Positions 23,207 to 34,134 of a stretch of DNA of 64,000 bases are shown here, piece after piece. The DNA is taken from contig JBCAQO010000012.1 in the NCBI GenBank assembly GCA_039111635.1, positions 310,001 to 374,000 of the forward strand, in the 5' to 3' direction. A model generated the notes under the pieces. That model was given only the letters and a program-made list of their open reading frames with translations. It had not been told where the DNA came from and searched no databases. The position numbers and the translations under genes were made by a program. This DNA comes from Heterobasidion occidentale (Eukaryota > Basidiomycota > Agaricomycetes > Russulales > Bondarzewiaceae). Every line of letters begins with the position of its first letter. Positions within the stretch are counted from its first letter, which is position 1.

Positions 23207-24149
23207 AGTCGCACTCAGTTGCAGCTATGAGCTTATATCATTCCAAACCTAACGCGCTACCCCTCCCATTCCCGTACGACCTGGAATAGTCACGTCTTCA
23301 AGTCCTGCCAATGATCACGAAATGTATAGGGTGAGTACTTGGCTCTGATCAGGAGTTATGGATCTCACAAATCTCCAGATAGAAACAAATCAATGTATAA
23401 CAGTGTGACCGTGCACACAAATTGGTTCTATCGCACATGCGCGCAAGTTGAGATGATCTACTGTATCGATTCATTGGCCTCATCACACAATCGCCTCGGA
23501 CGCTATCCACATAATTCTCATAGCATTATTCATTAACCATCTATCATCCGTCTGATATACTGCTATCAATGGCTGGTCCGCATTGTTATGCTCAGTATTG
23601 GTTACTGATGTGGATTCGCGTTCCGATACGATGTTTTCACCAGGGTTCGGGCATATAACTACTAATTGCTCTTCGAGAGAGTAATGGGCTTGTTGGGAGA
23701 TGGGATTTGGATTGTATTTCTTGCCTTGTATCAAAGAGTATAATGTTCTGGGATGCATGAGTAGCAGAATGGTTTGGTTGTTCCCAATTGTAGCCGTGTC
23801 CCTCCGAGTTTCTGCCCAAACTGAATAGAATCTGTGCGACAAAGGCTTCGATTACATTTCTGCTCACGTGGAGACTTTCGGTCACAAGATCTAGATCTTT
23901 CGCACGCCATACTGAAACTTCCACAGACCAGGCCAGCCTCACTGATTGCACGCCGCTGCCACGCAGTACCACGCAAGCACGAGGCTGAAAATATTATTCA
24001 TACAAGTATCATGCATGGACTGCAGGATCTACATCGCTGGTTCAAAGGCGACCCTCTTGCGAATCGCTGACCCCGGCAGCTAGATTCGTCTCCGCTATCG
24101 TATCTGGCAGGTCGATCCAGATCGGTTGAGATCAACCATTGTCTCCATA
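23207..24149. other. Intergenic between island members 1 and 2
   Basis: About 940 bases. Open frames on the minus strand (23483-23976) show no domain and no splice pattern. Nothing else is supported. Confidence 0.4.
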
Positions 24150-25875
24150 ATGCCTGCCGCCAGTTTCAGGTGGGATCTCGAAGAGGAATTATGGTTGAAG
24201 CAACGTGTTCTGGAGGAATATTCAGAACAGTCAGAAGCTACTCGCCCTGACTGGTACCGGCGGGTCATCACGGACTTCAAGGATCGATTCCAGCATGCGC
24301 CAACACCTACTGACGGGGATCCCGACGTGCTCATGGAGGGGGACGAGGGCGACAAATGGGATAAAGCCCCGGAGGTACGGTCATTTTTATCTTCCCTCTT
24401 GTCCGCTTTACGTACAGACAAACATGTTCGACTTTGAACACACTCGACTGCACAGAGGATGTTCAAAATTGACCACTTTTGGATCTGTACCTGTGCGGCT
24501 CATGAGCCACCGTCGAATGACAGAAGCGCTTACTAGAATTTCCATTCGGGCTTATTTCAGAGGATCAAGAAGTGGATCAAGAACCACCGTGCGCAGATCC
24601 TGGACCGTTCAAAGTCAAACAAATACACGGCGAAGGCTATCTCGGTTCCTAAGTCTCCCCCGCGTGCACGCTCGAAGTCGCCGCGAGACCTTTTGCTCAA
24701 GTACGACTCCGCGGTCCAGGACAAGAGAATAGAACTGAATGCTCTCCGGAAGGACAATCTACTCACTCAGGCACAGGCGATGAGCCTACTGGGCAAATTT
24801 GCTACGGAAAGGCTAGAAATTCCGGAAGTCAACGCCAAATTCCGTAAGATGGCCCAGGAGCAGACCAGGAAGGCCAAGCCTGCCGTCAGCTCATCCAGAC
24901 CAGCGGAGCAGACAGAAAGTAATCAATGTGATGATGCTAAGCGTCGTTCGGACTGCTCTCTGCAAAAGTAGGATTTACTTTCGTTTAAATTTCGTTTCTC
25001 ATCAGTTCAATCGATTGTAACAGGAGACAACAAAAGTTCTACGTCAATGCTCAAAGCTTATCTCAGGACCTTTTGAAACATCTGGAGGGTGCTACACTGG
25101 AGTTTCGCTCTTCGAGTCCGTCACGCAGGCGCTCAAGGTCTTCAACGCCTCCGCTGGATGAACGCAGGTATAATTCTGATCAGCTATATCCCTTAATCGT
25201 GGTCATAATAATTGAGTCGTCAGCAGCACGCGCCGACACGTCGATAAGGGCGTGGGGGACTCCGTCACTGATCATGATATATACAAGTCAGCTCCTTCGA
25301 TGAAATGCACGAATCAACCAAACAGGCAAGTCTTTGCTGCACTGGTTTTGGCGCTGTGCGCTCGTAACTTCACACACTTCATAGAGACAGCTCGGCTCCC
25401 AATACAGATACCATCTCCAAACAAATCAGTGGCCCGGGCTTGTATCTGGTCTATGGTATGGAGGTGTCTCCGCGCCTACTATCTCACCGCAATATCCCCT
25501 TTGTTCACAGGACCCATCATCGAAGATATTCTACCAGATAAAGAGAATCAATCGCCACCAACAAGCCCCGTTCGTCTTAACGAGATATCGGAGCTTGTTC
25601 CACACGATCAATCAGATAAAGGTCAATTGAACGAGGAAGTTCGTACGGATGCGTGCAGGCCCATCACGATTTCAAGTCCACATCTTTCAAAGACAGAGAA
25701 ATCTTCGACGGACAATGATAATATGGATGATGATGACATCCCGGGTCTCGTTTCCGAAGACGAGATGCGGGCTGATTTATCTGAGCCAACCCATGTCCCT
25801 CCGAAACTCTTCAGAAAGGGAAAGCAGCCCGCAAGACCCCCTGAATGGCGAGTCGCTCTTTCTTCCTTTGGTTGA
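24150..25875 (+). CDS. Island family member 2: W-module / W-I-K-N-H protein
   Basis: Same family as the preceding gene. Exon 1 (24150-24374, 75 codons) carries F-R-W-D-L-E-E-E-L-W-L-K-Q-R-V, then Y-R-R-V-I-T-D-F. A phase-0 intron of 186 nt, longer than in the others, leads to exon 2 (24561-24967) with R-I-K-K-W-I-K-N-H, R-A-R-S-K-S-P-R-D-L-L-L-K-Y-D and a helical segment (L-L-G-K-F-A-T-E-R-L-E-I-P-E-V). Exon 3 (25024-25167) and a last exon from about 25224 or 25227 to 25875 form a Ser/Pro/Arg-rich then acidic tail ending A-L-S-S-F-G. An extra intron inside the last exon is possible, because 25326-25510 reads less like protein. The exons named join in frame. Function unknown. Confidence 0.65.
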
Positions 25876-26556
25876 TACATTGGACCACAGCGTTGACGGG
25901 CTCCTCCTTGATCAGATTTATGACAATCTACAATCTATCCTCTGGCACCTTCTTTTCGCACCCAATTCATAGTTTACGACAGCATCTGTTCGAGCTACGT
26001 CACCACCTGAGCTGATGTCTTCCCATGTGACCAACAAATCCATCACACGAGAACTGCACGCCTGCGAGAAAGTGAATCGTCGCATCTCGCGCTTTCGTTG
26101 GGTTTTGGTCATTGTAAGCAAACCCGGACTGTGCCCCTACAAATTCATTACAGAGCAAGATGTCTTTCGGCAAATGATCACCTCGACGATATATCTGAAT
26201 CAAATAAATATTCAAGAACTGAGTTATAGTAAGACATTCGCGGTGAAAAGCCGAAGTCCGTGGCGACACCTGATAAAAGAACTCCGGCCACAAGAGTCCT
26301 ACTAATAAATAAACTGGAGGATTGTTCAATCAAAGTCTGTAGCATATAAAAGAAAACCGTCAGACCGGTACTCCTGCTACAAGAAACCTGGTACGAAGGA
26401 GATGGCCACGCGAGCTCTCCAACAGCGACAGCGACTAGGGGATAAAATTCAGTGATAGAACTGATAACCTGCAAAGTAAGAGCTTAGGAAACCAAGGGAT
26501 AAGGTAGCAGCACGAGAATTATTGCTGGCCAGAACGGCAATTAGAATGCCTGGGGA
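25876..26556. other. Convergent intergenic region
   Basis: This lies between the 3' ends of island members 2 (plus) and 3 (minus). Only short frames without domains were seen. It presumably carries both 3' UTRs. Confidence 0.4.
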
Positions 26557-28039
26557 CTATAGCCTGCGACGAGTAATATGTTGAAACATCACGTCATGCA
26601 GCTCGCCCCTGACGACCCTTGCGCGGCTGGTGTATGAATAATCTTGCCTGTGTTCGAGCAGATTGATCCACACACTACCCGTGGAGTCCACTTCTGCACC
26701 AAGCGCCTCGACCAAGCGGTCATCAACAATGTTGTTCAATAGGCTATTGCGACCTTGATTCTAGGAATCGTCAACATGAGCACAACTGAATTGATCTTCG
26801 GCTCTCATAAGATAAAGCGAGGATCACCTGGCTCGTGGCAGGCATCGATGGCGACGCATTGGTTGGAGATAATGCTTCCGTATGGGAAATATAAGCGCCT
26901 GTGACGACACCGTAGGCGCTTGGGACCGTTGATGTATTCGTTTGATTAACTGGGTATTGTGCTGAGAGGGGGTATACTGAGAACCGTGACGGGTATCCGA
27001 GGTAACATTTGCGGCGTGTCGTTGTCCGTGCGTGAAGTTGTCGCTGGGTAGCACAGAGACCGGAACACGAGCTTGGCCTGATGCCTCTGTTGAAGGCACG
27101 GCTTGGAGTGTCGGGGCCACGTAAGCGTTTGGAGCAGAGGTATTCTTCAGGAAGCGAGTATATTGTGAACCTTGTGGAGCGTTCATAAGGCCATTCGCCA
27201 GCTCTCGGGGATGAACATTTGTCTACAAAAAACATATAATTATCAGAAAAGGATATGTATGAAAGTCTCGCAGAACAGACCGAAGCTGAGGCCGTGATAT
27301 GGTGAGCATGATAATTATACATGGAAGACTGAGGAGCTGCGTGTCCTGGGTAACCTTCAGAGAAATTTGTTTGCTGAGCGAATCCAGCTGTGGATGGCAC
27401 TCCTGGTGTCGCCAAACCTTAATAGAGCGGCCATAATGCAGTTCGGACATCGACGATGGAGAATTCGGAACTGCTGATCTGCCGCCGAAATTGAACGTTG
27501 CGTTTTCAGACGAGGAAATGCCTATGAATGATATGCACCAACGGCATTTACATGAGTAAGCATAAACAAGAAAAAGAACGTACTCACCACAGTGCTCATT
27601 GTTGCCAACAGCAGAGTCCATGTGCAGAGCAGAAACTGTGTGGGGAACAAGTATGATAAGAAATCGTTTCCGGTTGATTGCGTCCAAAGGAGCTCACTCG
27701 ATTGAGGCGGTTGAGAGCCAGAACTATTATCCCACAACTTAGGATAATGGTTTCGAACCCATTTATCAATTCTCTGATTTCGATTCAGCAAATTATGCGC
27801 AAAATGAACGAAATCAAACGAAGAGTAGCACATACCGTAGGGATTTTGATTTTTCTTTGGAAAAATTCCTCATCAGTCTCCCGCACCCCACCTTTCTCAA
27901 TGGGGGTGGGAGGGAACGTCTGCAGGAAGCCATCGACGAGCCAGTTCATCCAATGCTTGCGATCTTGAAACCCGGCTCGCGTCATACGCTGACGCAGCCA
28001 CTGTTCTTCCTGAGGTCTCCAGCGGAACACTGTGGTCAT
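26557..28039 (-). CDS. Island family member 3: divergent W-module / W-V-R-N-H protein
   Basis: Exon 1 (28039-27836, 68 codons) has F-R-W-R-P-Q-E-E-Q-W-L-R-Q-R-M, W-L-V-D-G-F and F-P-P-T-P. A phase-0 intron follows at the family position, then R-I-D-K-W-V-R-N-H at 27774. After that the protein differs: I see no R-A-K-x-x-R-D domain, only exon pieces rich in Ser/Thr/Gln (for example S-S-S-E-N-A-T-F-N-F-G-G-R), and a distinct last exon (about 26769-26557) ending R-R-R-L. That exon contains N-N-I-V-D-D-R-L-V-E-A-L-G-A-E-V and L-L-E-H-R-Q-D-Y. The middle exons need several introns that I could not fix exactly, and one junction near 27420 did not resolve. The gene may be partly decayed. Confidence 0.5.
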
Positions 28040-28791
28040 TATGCAAAGAGACTAACAAGACTAAAGGGTGGGGGCTCAAGAGAGAAAGGATGTGCGATAT
28101 AATTCAAAATACCAGTCATACACAATGATGCAGCTAGGCTTTGACGTGGTCTACACGCATATGCCTCGAGGCATCCGTCCGTGGTTGGGCAACAGGCTTC
28201 GTCGGAGGCATATCAATCCCTGGTCAGCACTGGTGTCCACGGAGAGGGTAGTGTCTACTAGCTGCTAGTCGAGGCCTAGGCTTGACCTAGCTCAGAGCAC
28301 GTTGTTTGTGCACGATGCTGCTCATAAGCAGCGCTGCGGCGGACTGGTTTCTGATCATTTTTTCCCTTTTCTATCCTGTTATGGATGTTGAGCCGCCTAT
28401 TGAGTTCCGCAAATGGTTGCTCTTTGAATCCCCCTTGATTGGCTCTCATATCACGCAGAAGACTCACGTAGCATATTGAAATAGAATCATAATGCGCATA
28501 CGATTGGAAAATTATGTACACAACGATGCGGGAACGGCGTGTTCGATGACTTGAACACGAGCGTTCGGTTCGGAGGGGATGCCGATCACATAACCCCACC
28601 CTAAATCGATATCCAAGCATGGATGCAAATGAACACCAAGATCGTGAACGGATAGAATGATTGCGTCAAGCATCGTATTTAAATAATGGCTGAGATCAAA
28701 AGGTATACGAGAGTAAGTCTGTGTTCGTGAGAAGAAAACCTGCTCTAAGCATACTTGTGTTCAATTCCAAGAGTGGACGTCAACTCAGACT
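28040..28791. other. Intergenic between island members 3 and 4
   Basis: About 750 bases, upstream of member 3 and downstream of member 4 (both minus). No supported feature was found. Confidence 0.4.
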
Positions 28792-29875
28792 CTACCAGCC
28801 CAAGAAGTTCTCGGCATTAGGGTACGAGTCGTCCGGCATCACAGACAGGGGGTTTAGCTGTGGGAATGTGGGTGACGTGCTTGATAGCGTGGACAGCAAG
28901 TCCGTCGGGAAGCCGTACGGATAAGTCTGATCCTGAATTTCATCAGCATAAGTTAGCTTCACCAATGAGAGAGTAATCCACATACCAGCACAGCATTGTC
29001 TGTCCCGTACACTCGCTCCTCCATCGGAAAGAGATTCTCCGCACGATCATCATTTAATGACATGAGGGAGTCATGAGGGTATTCGAAGGCCTCAGAGGCG
29101 ATGGTCTGGTCGACTGTGAGTGACCTGAGGCATCGTCAACATGTGCATCGGGTGGCAGCAAAGCAATGCATGCAACGTACTCAAAGTGATGTGCAAAGGA
29201 AGGAGCTGCGACTGCCTCAGGATGAGGAGAGGGCAGCTGAGCGATATAAAGAGAATCTGGCGACCCGACGGAGGCAGTGATTTGATGACGACTTTGGTTG
29301 TACTCGTCCGCCATCACTTTGCAAACCGATTTGACTTCAGGAAGGGCGAGCCGCTCCGTCACAAAGCGACCGAATTGAGCCATCTTTTGGGCTTTCGTGA
29401 TTTTGCCTTCGCGATGCAGCTTATTCAACTCGGAATGCTTGTGGACGGTGGGCGGGTCGCATTTGAGAATGAAGTCGCGCGGGCTCTTGGCCCGAGTGCG
29501 AGTGTGAGTGCGAGTATGGCAGCGCGGAGACGAGAGGAATGGGGATGGGGATCCATGCAAGACTCTATCATGGTGATTTCGGATCCATGTACGGACCCTC
29601 TGAGGGTCAATGGTCAATGGTTAGCACAAGAGAAATAAGATATCTCAGGTCCGACGTACAGTTTCTACCTTGCGCCAGCGCTCTTCAAGTTCTTCGTCGC
29701 TCTCCGGCCTCCCCTTAAGCTCTCGCTTCTCCCTCGGAAAGGCATCCATAAAGTCTCGGGCGATCCCTCGAGACCAATTGTAACGCGTCGCGTCGATTTG
29801 GTGTGTGTACTCTGCGCGGACACGATCCCCGAGCCACGCCTTCTCTGCTGGGGTGGTCCATTCTAGATGGGGCAT
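28792..29875 (-). CDS. Island family member 4: W-module / W-I-R-N-H protein
   Basis: Four exons (29875-29660, 29599-29181, 29124-28986, 28932-28792) splice cleanly into 304 residues. The N-terminal module has E-W-T-T-P-A-E-K-A-W-L-G-D-R-V, then Y-N-W-S-R-G-I-A-R-D-F and A-F-P-R-E-K-R. At the conserved phase-0 intron follows R-V-R-T-W-I-R-N-H-H-D-R, then T-R-A-K-S-P-R-D-F-I-L-K-C-D and a helical stretch (K-I-T-K-A-Q-K-M-A, G-R-F-V-T-E-R-L-A-L-P-E-V, M-A-D-E-Y-N). The tail is Ser/Pro-rich and ends N-F-L-G-W. Exon 1 is the same length as in member 5, which is its closest relative by eye. Function unknown; a nuclear, DNA- or protein-binding role is a guess from the W-I-R-N motif. Confidence 0.75.
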
Positions 29876-32365
29876 TGTCAGTGGTATGAGAGTGGGTTCT
29901 GAGACGACAATTGAGATCAGAAAGTGTTTACTCCCGAAACAAATGCTCTACCTCGAAGTTGATGCACAAAACGGGCTTCGCAGCGGATGGTCTTGGAGAA
30001 AGTGTTTGTACAATGTTACGACGCCAGTGCCAAGAATTTATACGCTGCAGAGCACAGGTAATATAGCCAATAGACGTACAACAGGCCAAGTCACAGCCGA
30101 AGGATGAAGCCAGCGAGTCGAGAGTGAGGCAGTCAAGTCGTTGACAGCGAGTGCAGCCAGAGTAGAAACAGGCAACTAGCCAGAGAATTGTGCTGCCATG
30201 CTGAATTAGACCGGACGACTGGAGGCGCAGTCATGGCTCGTCCTATTCTAGTACCCGCGAGGAAGCGCCGGTCGACCATGAGGAATGTGCAATGCGCTAA
30301 GTGCATAACAAGTCAGCAGCCAGATTCCGATCAACGCGAGTGTCTTGGATATTACGAGACCTGTTCTTTGAATATTGTTAGAGATGTACACAACGTCAGT
30401 GCAGTTAAGGTGGTCGACATGAGATGCACGAGGAAGGAGGAGAGGGACAGGGGGGAGGGGAGTAGCGTTCAATGTAGACGATAGTCGATGCTGTAGTCGA
30501 GGGACGGAGCCCACTTGCCGAGGGAGGGACGCACAGCACTCGACGACGAGCACAGCCAGAGAAACAAGTTGATCACGAAGACATTTGATGGCAGGCCTTA
30601 GAAATTCGGACCGCGGGAGGCAGGGCGTCGCCTACTTCATAATCAGATTTGCTAGCAGGAGGCGGGGTCAGCGTGGGAAATGGTAGAAGCCTTGGGAGAC
30701 AGGGAGCAGTAAACATGGCTCTTATCGATGGGACACAAAATGCGAACTTCGTGGTCTAGACTAGTGCCGACTAGCATTCGCGTCGCGGTCCTCGCGTGAA
30801 GGGAGAGAAAGAGGATGAGACAAGAGCAAAAACGGGGAGGGGGAGGGTGGAGGGTGACAGTTTGATGAAGGGGTGTCGGTGCGCGATTCCATGCCGGGAG
30901 ATAAAGGCATATTTTGTTTGGTGACGTTGATCATTGTAAATGCTAGACGCCATAAGGCTGTAGCTTGGCAGCAAATTTGATCAGCTGCTATCGTCCAGTC
31001 GCCAACGACTCTGCATGTCTCGCATTTCGGAATCAAGTCGGATGACATGTCATTCAGCGCCTATCGAAGGACATCGCGAAGGGAAGTCGAGGGCGGCACT
31101 CAGGGCAGCTGGTTGGCTTGCGACTATATCCAGTCTTCAAATTTCGCATTCGCAAAAGAAGTGCTTTGATCTACCTGCGGCTTGTGAGTGCCGAAGTTGT
31201 AGTTGCCAGTAAGACTACCTGAAATCTGTCATTAACTCTGATCTCTTTTATAGTAGGAGAGAAGACCATCAACGCACACCTAGGAGGCGTGGAAATGATG
31301 GATCTCTCAACTTAATCCCATAAGATTACAAGGCGAGCGACTTCGGCATCAGAATAGAAGCGGTCTGGGATCCGTGCAGCACTATGCTATTCGCCCGCCG
31401 TTAACATAGCAAGTCCGCAAGTCCTGACGTAATGGCCATTCAGCTGCCACGACGCTCCTTTGAAAAAGACAGGCAACGATAACGCACAATTGTAGGGCCA
31501 GTTGATTTCTGTTCTAGACCCCCAGAGCCTCAACTTTAACTTCTGCACTTCGCGACTTGGACTGATGCCTCAGTCCAAACCGCGAAGTGCAGAAGCTTAA
31601 AATGAGGTCAACCTGCAAGTGCCAGCGTGGCAGATTGAGGTGAGTGTCTCGACAGACTTGAGTGCAATGATTGATCGGGTCCTTCGAGTAGTGTTCTAGA
31701 GGCAAGCCTTACTCAAGCGTGAGACCCGCGGTCGTGTAGTGATTGCCGCAAGTGATGCATGCACGCAGGCTTGTGCAGGCTGACTCGTGGCATCCGGCCC
31801 TAAATGTGACGCCGCGGCGTCGAGCAAAGTCAGCGAGTCATCATAACCATGGCCAGCCACACAATCGTCTGGTCTTAGATCGTCGATCAAGATGGCCTCA
31901 TTGGCGATCAAGAAACGAAGATCGACAAATCTCGGAATAGCAACAGCTTGAGTTGCTACAATGCCTCTCATAATTGAGTATTAAATTACAGACATCCTCC
32001 AGGTTTTTCTGAAGCCGAGGATTCTTTGATGGCGAGACGATATCGGAAACATATTGCATTATCAAATTCTATTAGAGTACGTAGAATGATGTCGAATGAT
32101 ATACTATGAAGACCACTTCAAGAGGAAACGACAACATCGAAGTAGATAGCCGGCTACATATATGCAATGTGCTAGAAGTAACTACGTGTAGACATCAAAC
32201 AATGAAGGCATTGGGTATCCGGATGGTATACAGACACTAGACTAGAGGATGACCATGGCAAACAGGTGAAAAAGTCTGAACGGCGAGACTCGCTTGCACT
32301 GAATCAAAAGATGACCATGACAACCAGGAGGAAAACGTCCAAACGGCGAGAAGGCTTTCGATCCA
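29876..32365. other. Large gene-free stretch of the island
   Basis: About 2.5 kb between island members 4 and 5. I found no convincing gene on either strand. Purine-rich patches lie near 30430-30470 and 30780-30860, and a strong inverted repeat at 31528-31607 is listed separately. Confidence 0.5.
31528..31607. repeat. Inverted repeat, 38-bp arms with 4-base loop
   Basis: The left arm (31528-31565) and right arm (31570-31607) match at 32 of 38 positions when one is reverse-complemented. This includes a perfect 15-bp block (CTTCTGCACTTCGCG) and a perfect 9-bp block next to the loop. A transcript would fold into one long hairpin with a TGCC loop. It could be a small MITE, a cruciform-forming relic or a small-RNA precursor. 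Confidence 0.85.
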
Positions 32366-33231
32366 TTATAAGGTCATACCATTGAATGGAGATGAGACAA
32401 TACCAATTTCGCTGAGATCTTGACTGCATGAAAACAGCAAGATATCTCCCCAATCTACGAGGGCTTGTCCTCGATTGTGAGACCAGCCGAACAGATCAAC
32501 AGGCGGCGAAGGCGAACTCAAATCACGCGAGCCTGCAGGCAGCGACAGTGAGAAAAAGTCGCCTGGATACACGCCTGTACCGATCTCAACTAAATCAGTT
32601 TGAGAGGGAAGATCATCACGTATAGGGCTAGGAGGGGCAAGGAATACCGCTCGACTATTGTATTCCTGTGCCTTCGCCTGACAGAGTGCCATGACCTCGG
32701 GACGTTGCAGCCGCTCGGAGACGAAGGTACCCCACATAGCCATTTTCTCGTTCTTGGTGATTGTCCGCTCTCTATGACATTTATTGAGTTCCTGAAACTT
32801 GGCAGCAGAGGGTCCGTCGCATTTGAGGATGACATCGCGGGCGCACTTCGCCCTCGTGCGCCGCGGGGCCTTGCGAATTCTATTGGCCTGCCGATGGGGG
32901 CCCGGAGACGGGAGATCGTAGGAAAGGCGCTTGCGATGGTTCTTGATCCATTTCTTGACCCTCTGTGCAAATGAATGAGTAAAGAAACAGGACAGAGGGA
33001 TACTAAAATACGTACATTTGGGACCTTGTCCCATCGCTCGTCGACCTCTGCGTCGCTCTCCAGGACCCCGTTCAGCTCGCGCTTTTCCTTGGGAAAGGTC
33101 TCCATAAAGTCGCTGACAACCTTTCTGCACCACTCGGTGCGTGCCTGATCAGTTAGCTGTATATATTCGTTGCGGACACGGTGCTGCAACCACGACTTCT
33201 CCGCGCTCGTCGTCCACTCCTTGGCGGGCAT
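32366..33231 (-). CDS. Island family member 5: W-module / W-I-K-N-H protein
   Basis: Two exons (33231-33016 and 32962-32366) give 270 residues. Exon 1, 72 codons as in member 4, has E-W-T-T-S-A-E-K-S-W-L-Q-H-R-V, W-C-R-K-V-V-S-D-F and T-F-P-K-E-K-R-E-L. The phase-0 intron (53 nt) is followed by R-V-K-K-W-I-K-N-H-R-K-R, then R-R-T-R-A-K-C-A-R-D-V-I-L-K-C-D and the helical segment ending R-P-E-V, A-Q-E-Y-N. The tail is Pro/Ser-rich with no further intron needed. This is the most compact and cleanest member. Function unknown. Confidence 0.78.
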
Positions 33232-34134
33232 TCTAGATAGGATAAAAAAATTGAACAGAGGATGACTGTGGGTGAAAGTGACTGATGAAAATTGATGCGG
33301 AGCGGGCAGTTTTGTTGATGTTCTTTCGGGCAGGTTCGGGGCGAAAAGCTGTGGCGAAAACAGCTAAGCACTCAAGTAGCCTGAACAGTGGTAAGCAGGG
33401 GTAATCGGCCAGTATAGTCTACAAAGTCGGAGATTCTGTGGGCTGATCCAAACAAACAGATTCCATACCGGTCGACAAGTTCGATATTCCAGACCAGAAT
33501 CGAAGCCATCTCGAATGAATCCGCTCATGGCCAAGGTAGTATTGAGAGGGAGATTGAAGACGGGGCTGGGAGAGAGAGGCAAAGTCAGAGCACAGGCATC
33601 GGCGGCGCAGCAGTGGCGCAACACTTCTCGGAATAGACACGGTAGGCGGTGAACGATTCTGGTGGAGCATCAGTTGCAGTCAGGGACGCAGACGTCTTAG
33701 GAAGGCGATTTCTCACATGATCAAATCAATGGACAGAGCCACACTAAGTGCTGATGAATCGACTACTCACCGGTCATCCTGTATCACCCGCTGTGCAAAA
33801 TTCAGATGTGTCAATTGACAAAGGCTGACCAATGTAGTTGAATTTCGAGTCATTTTGGACACTAGACATTGGGCTTTGGCTCAGACCCAATCCGAACAGT
33901 CGTGGCCAGGCTACCTCAGTCTGCAGAGCTTCAATGTCCGAGACTTGTGCGCGAGCCGTTTTGGATAGCCTATTACAGGGCATATGCAATGAGGTAAATT
34001 ACGCGGTCTCATGCTCTGTTCAAAATGTCACAATTTATGGTACATGTCATTTCATGTCGTCAGTGTAGTCGATCCAAGTCCCTGATTTCTGCGCACTCAT
34101 CTGTCACGTGGCCTGCCCAACTAGGATATCCTTC
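33232..34134. other. Intergenic, island right border
   Basis: About 900 bases. A minus-strand frame (33534-33364) starting M-S-G-F-I-R-D-G-F-D-S could be a tiny orphan exon, and another (33989-33774) has no recognisable feature. Neither is supported enough to call. Confidence 0.35.

Noticed and set aside
21408..33231. Idea that the island is the A mating-type (homeodomain) locus
   Set aside because: The W-I-x-N-H motif is suggestive, but the proteins lack normal HD1/HD2 homeodomains, the genes are not divergent HD pairs, and I see no mitochondrial intermediate peptidase or beta-flanking gene nearby.
21408..33231. Idea that the island is a transposon or viral insertion
   Set aside because: No transposase, reverse transcriptase, integrase or long terminal repeats were seen. 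The members have introns at conserved sites, which speaks for normal gene duplication.
33364..33534. Possible 57-codon orphan gene starting M-S-G-F-I-R-D-G-F
   Set aside because: No domain, no expression-related signal, and its only plausible intron would be about 33 nt.
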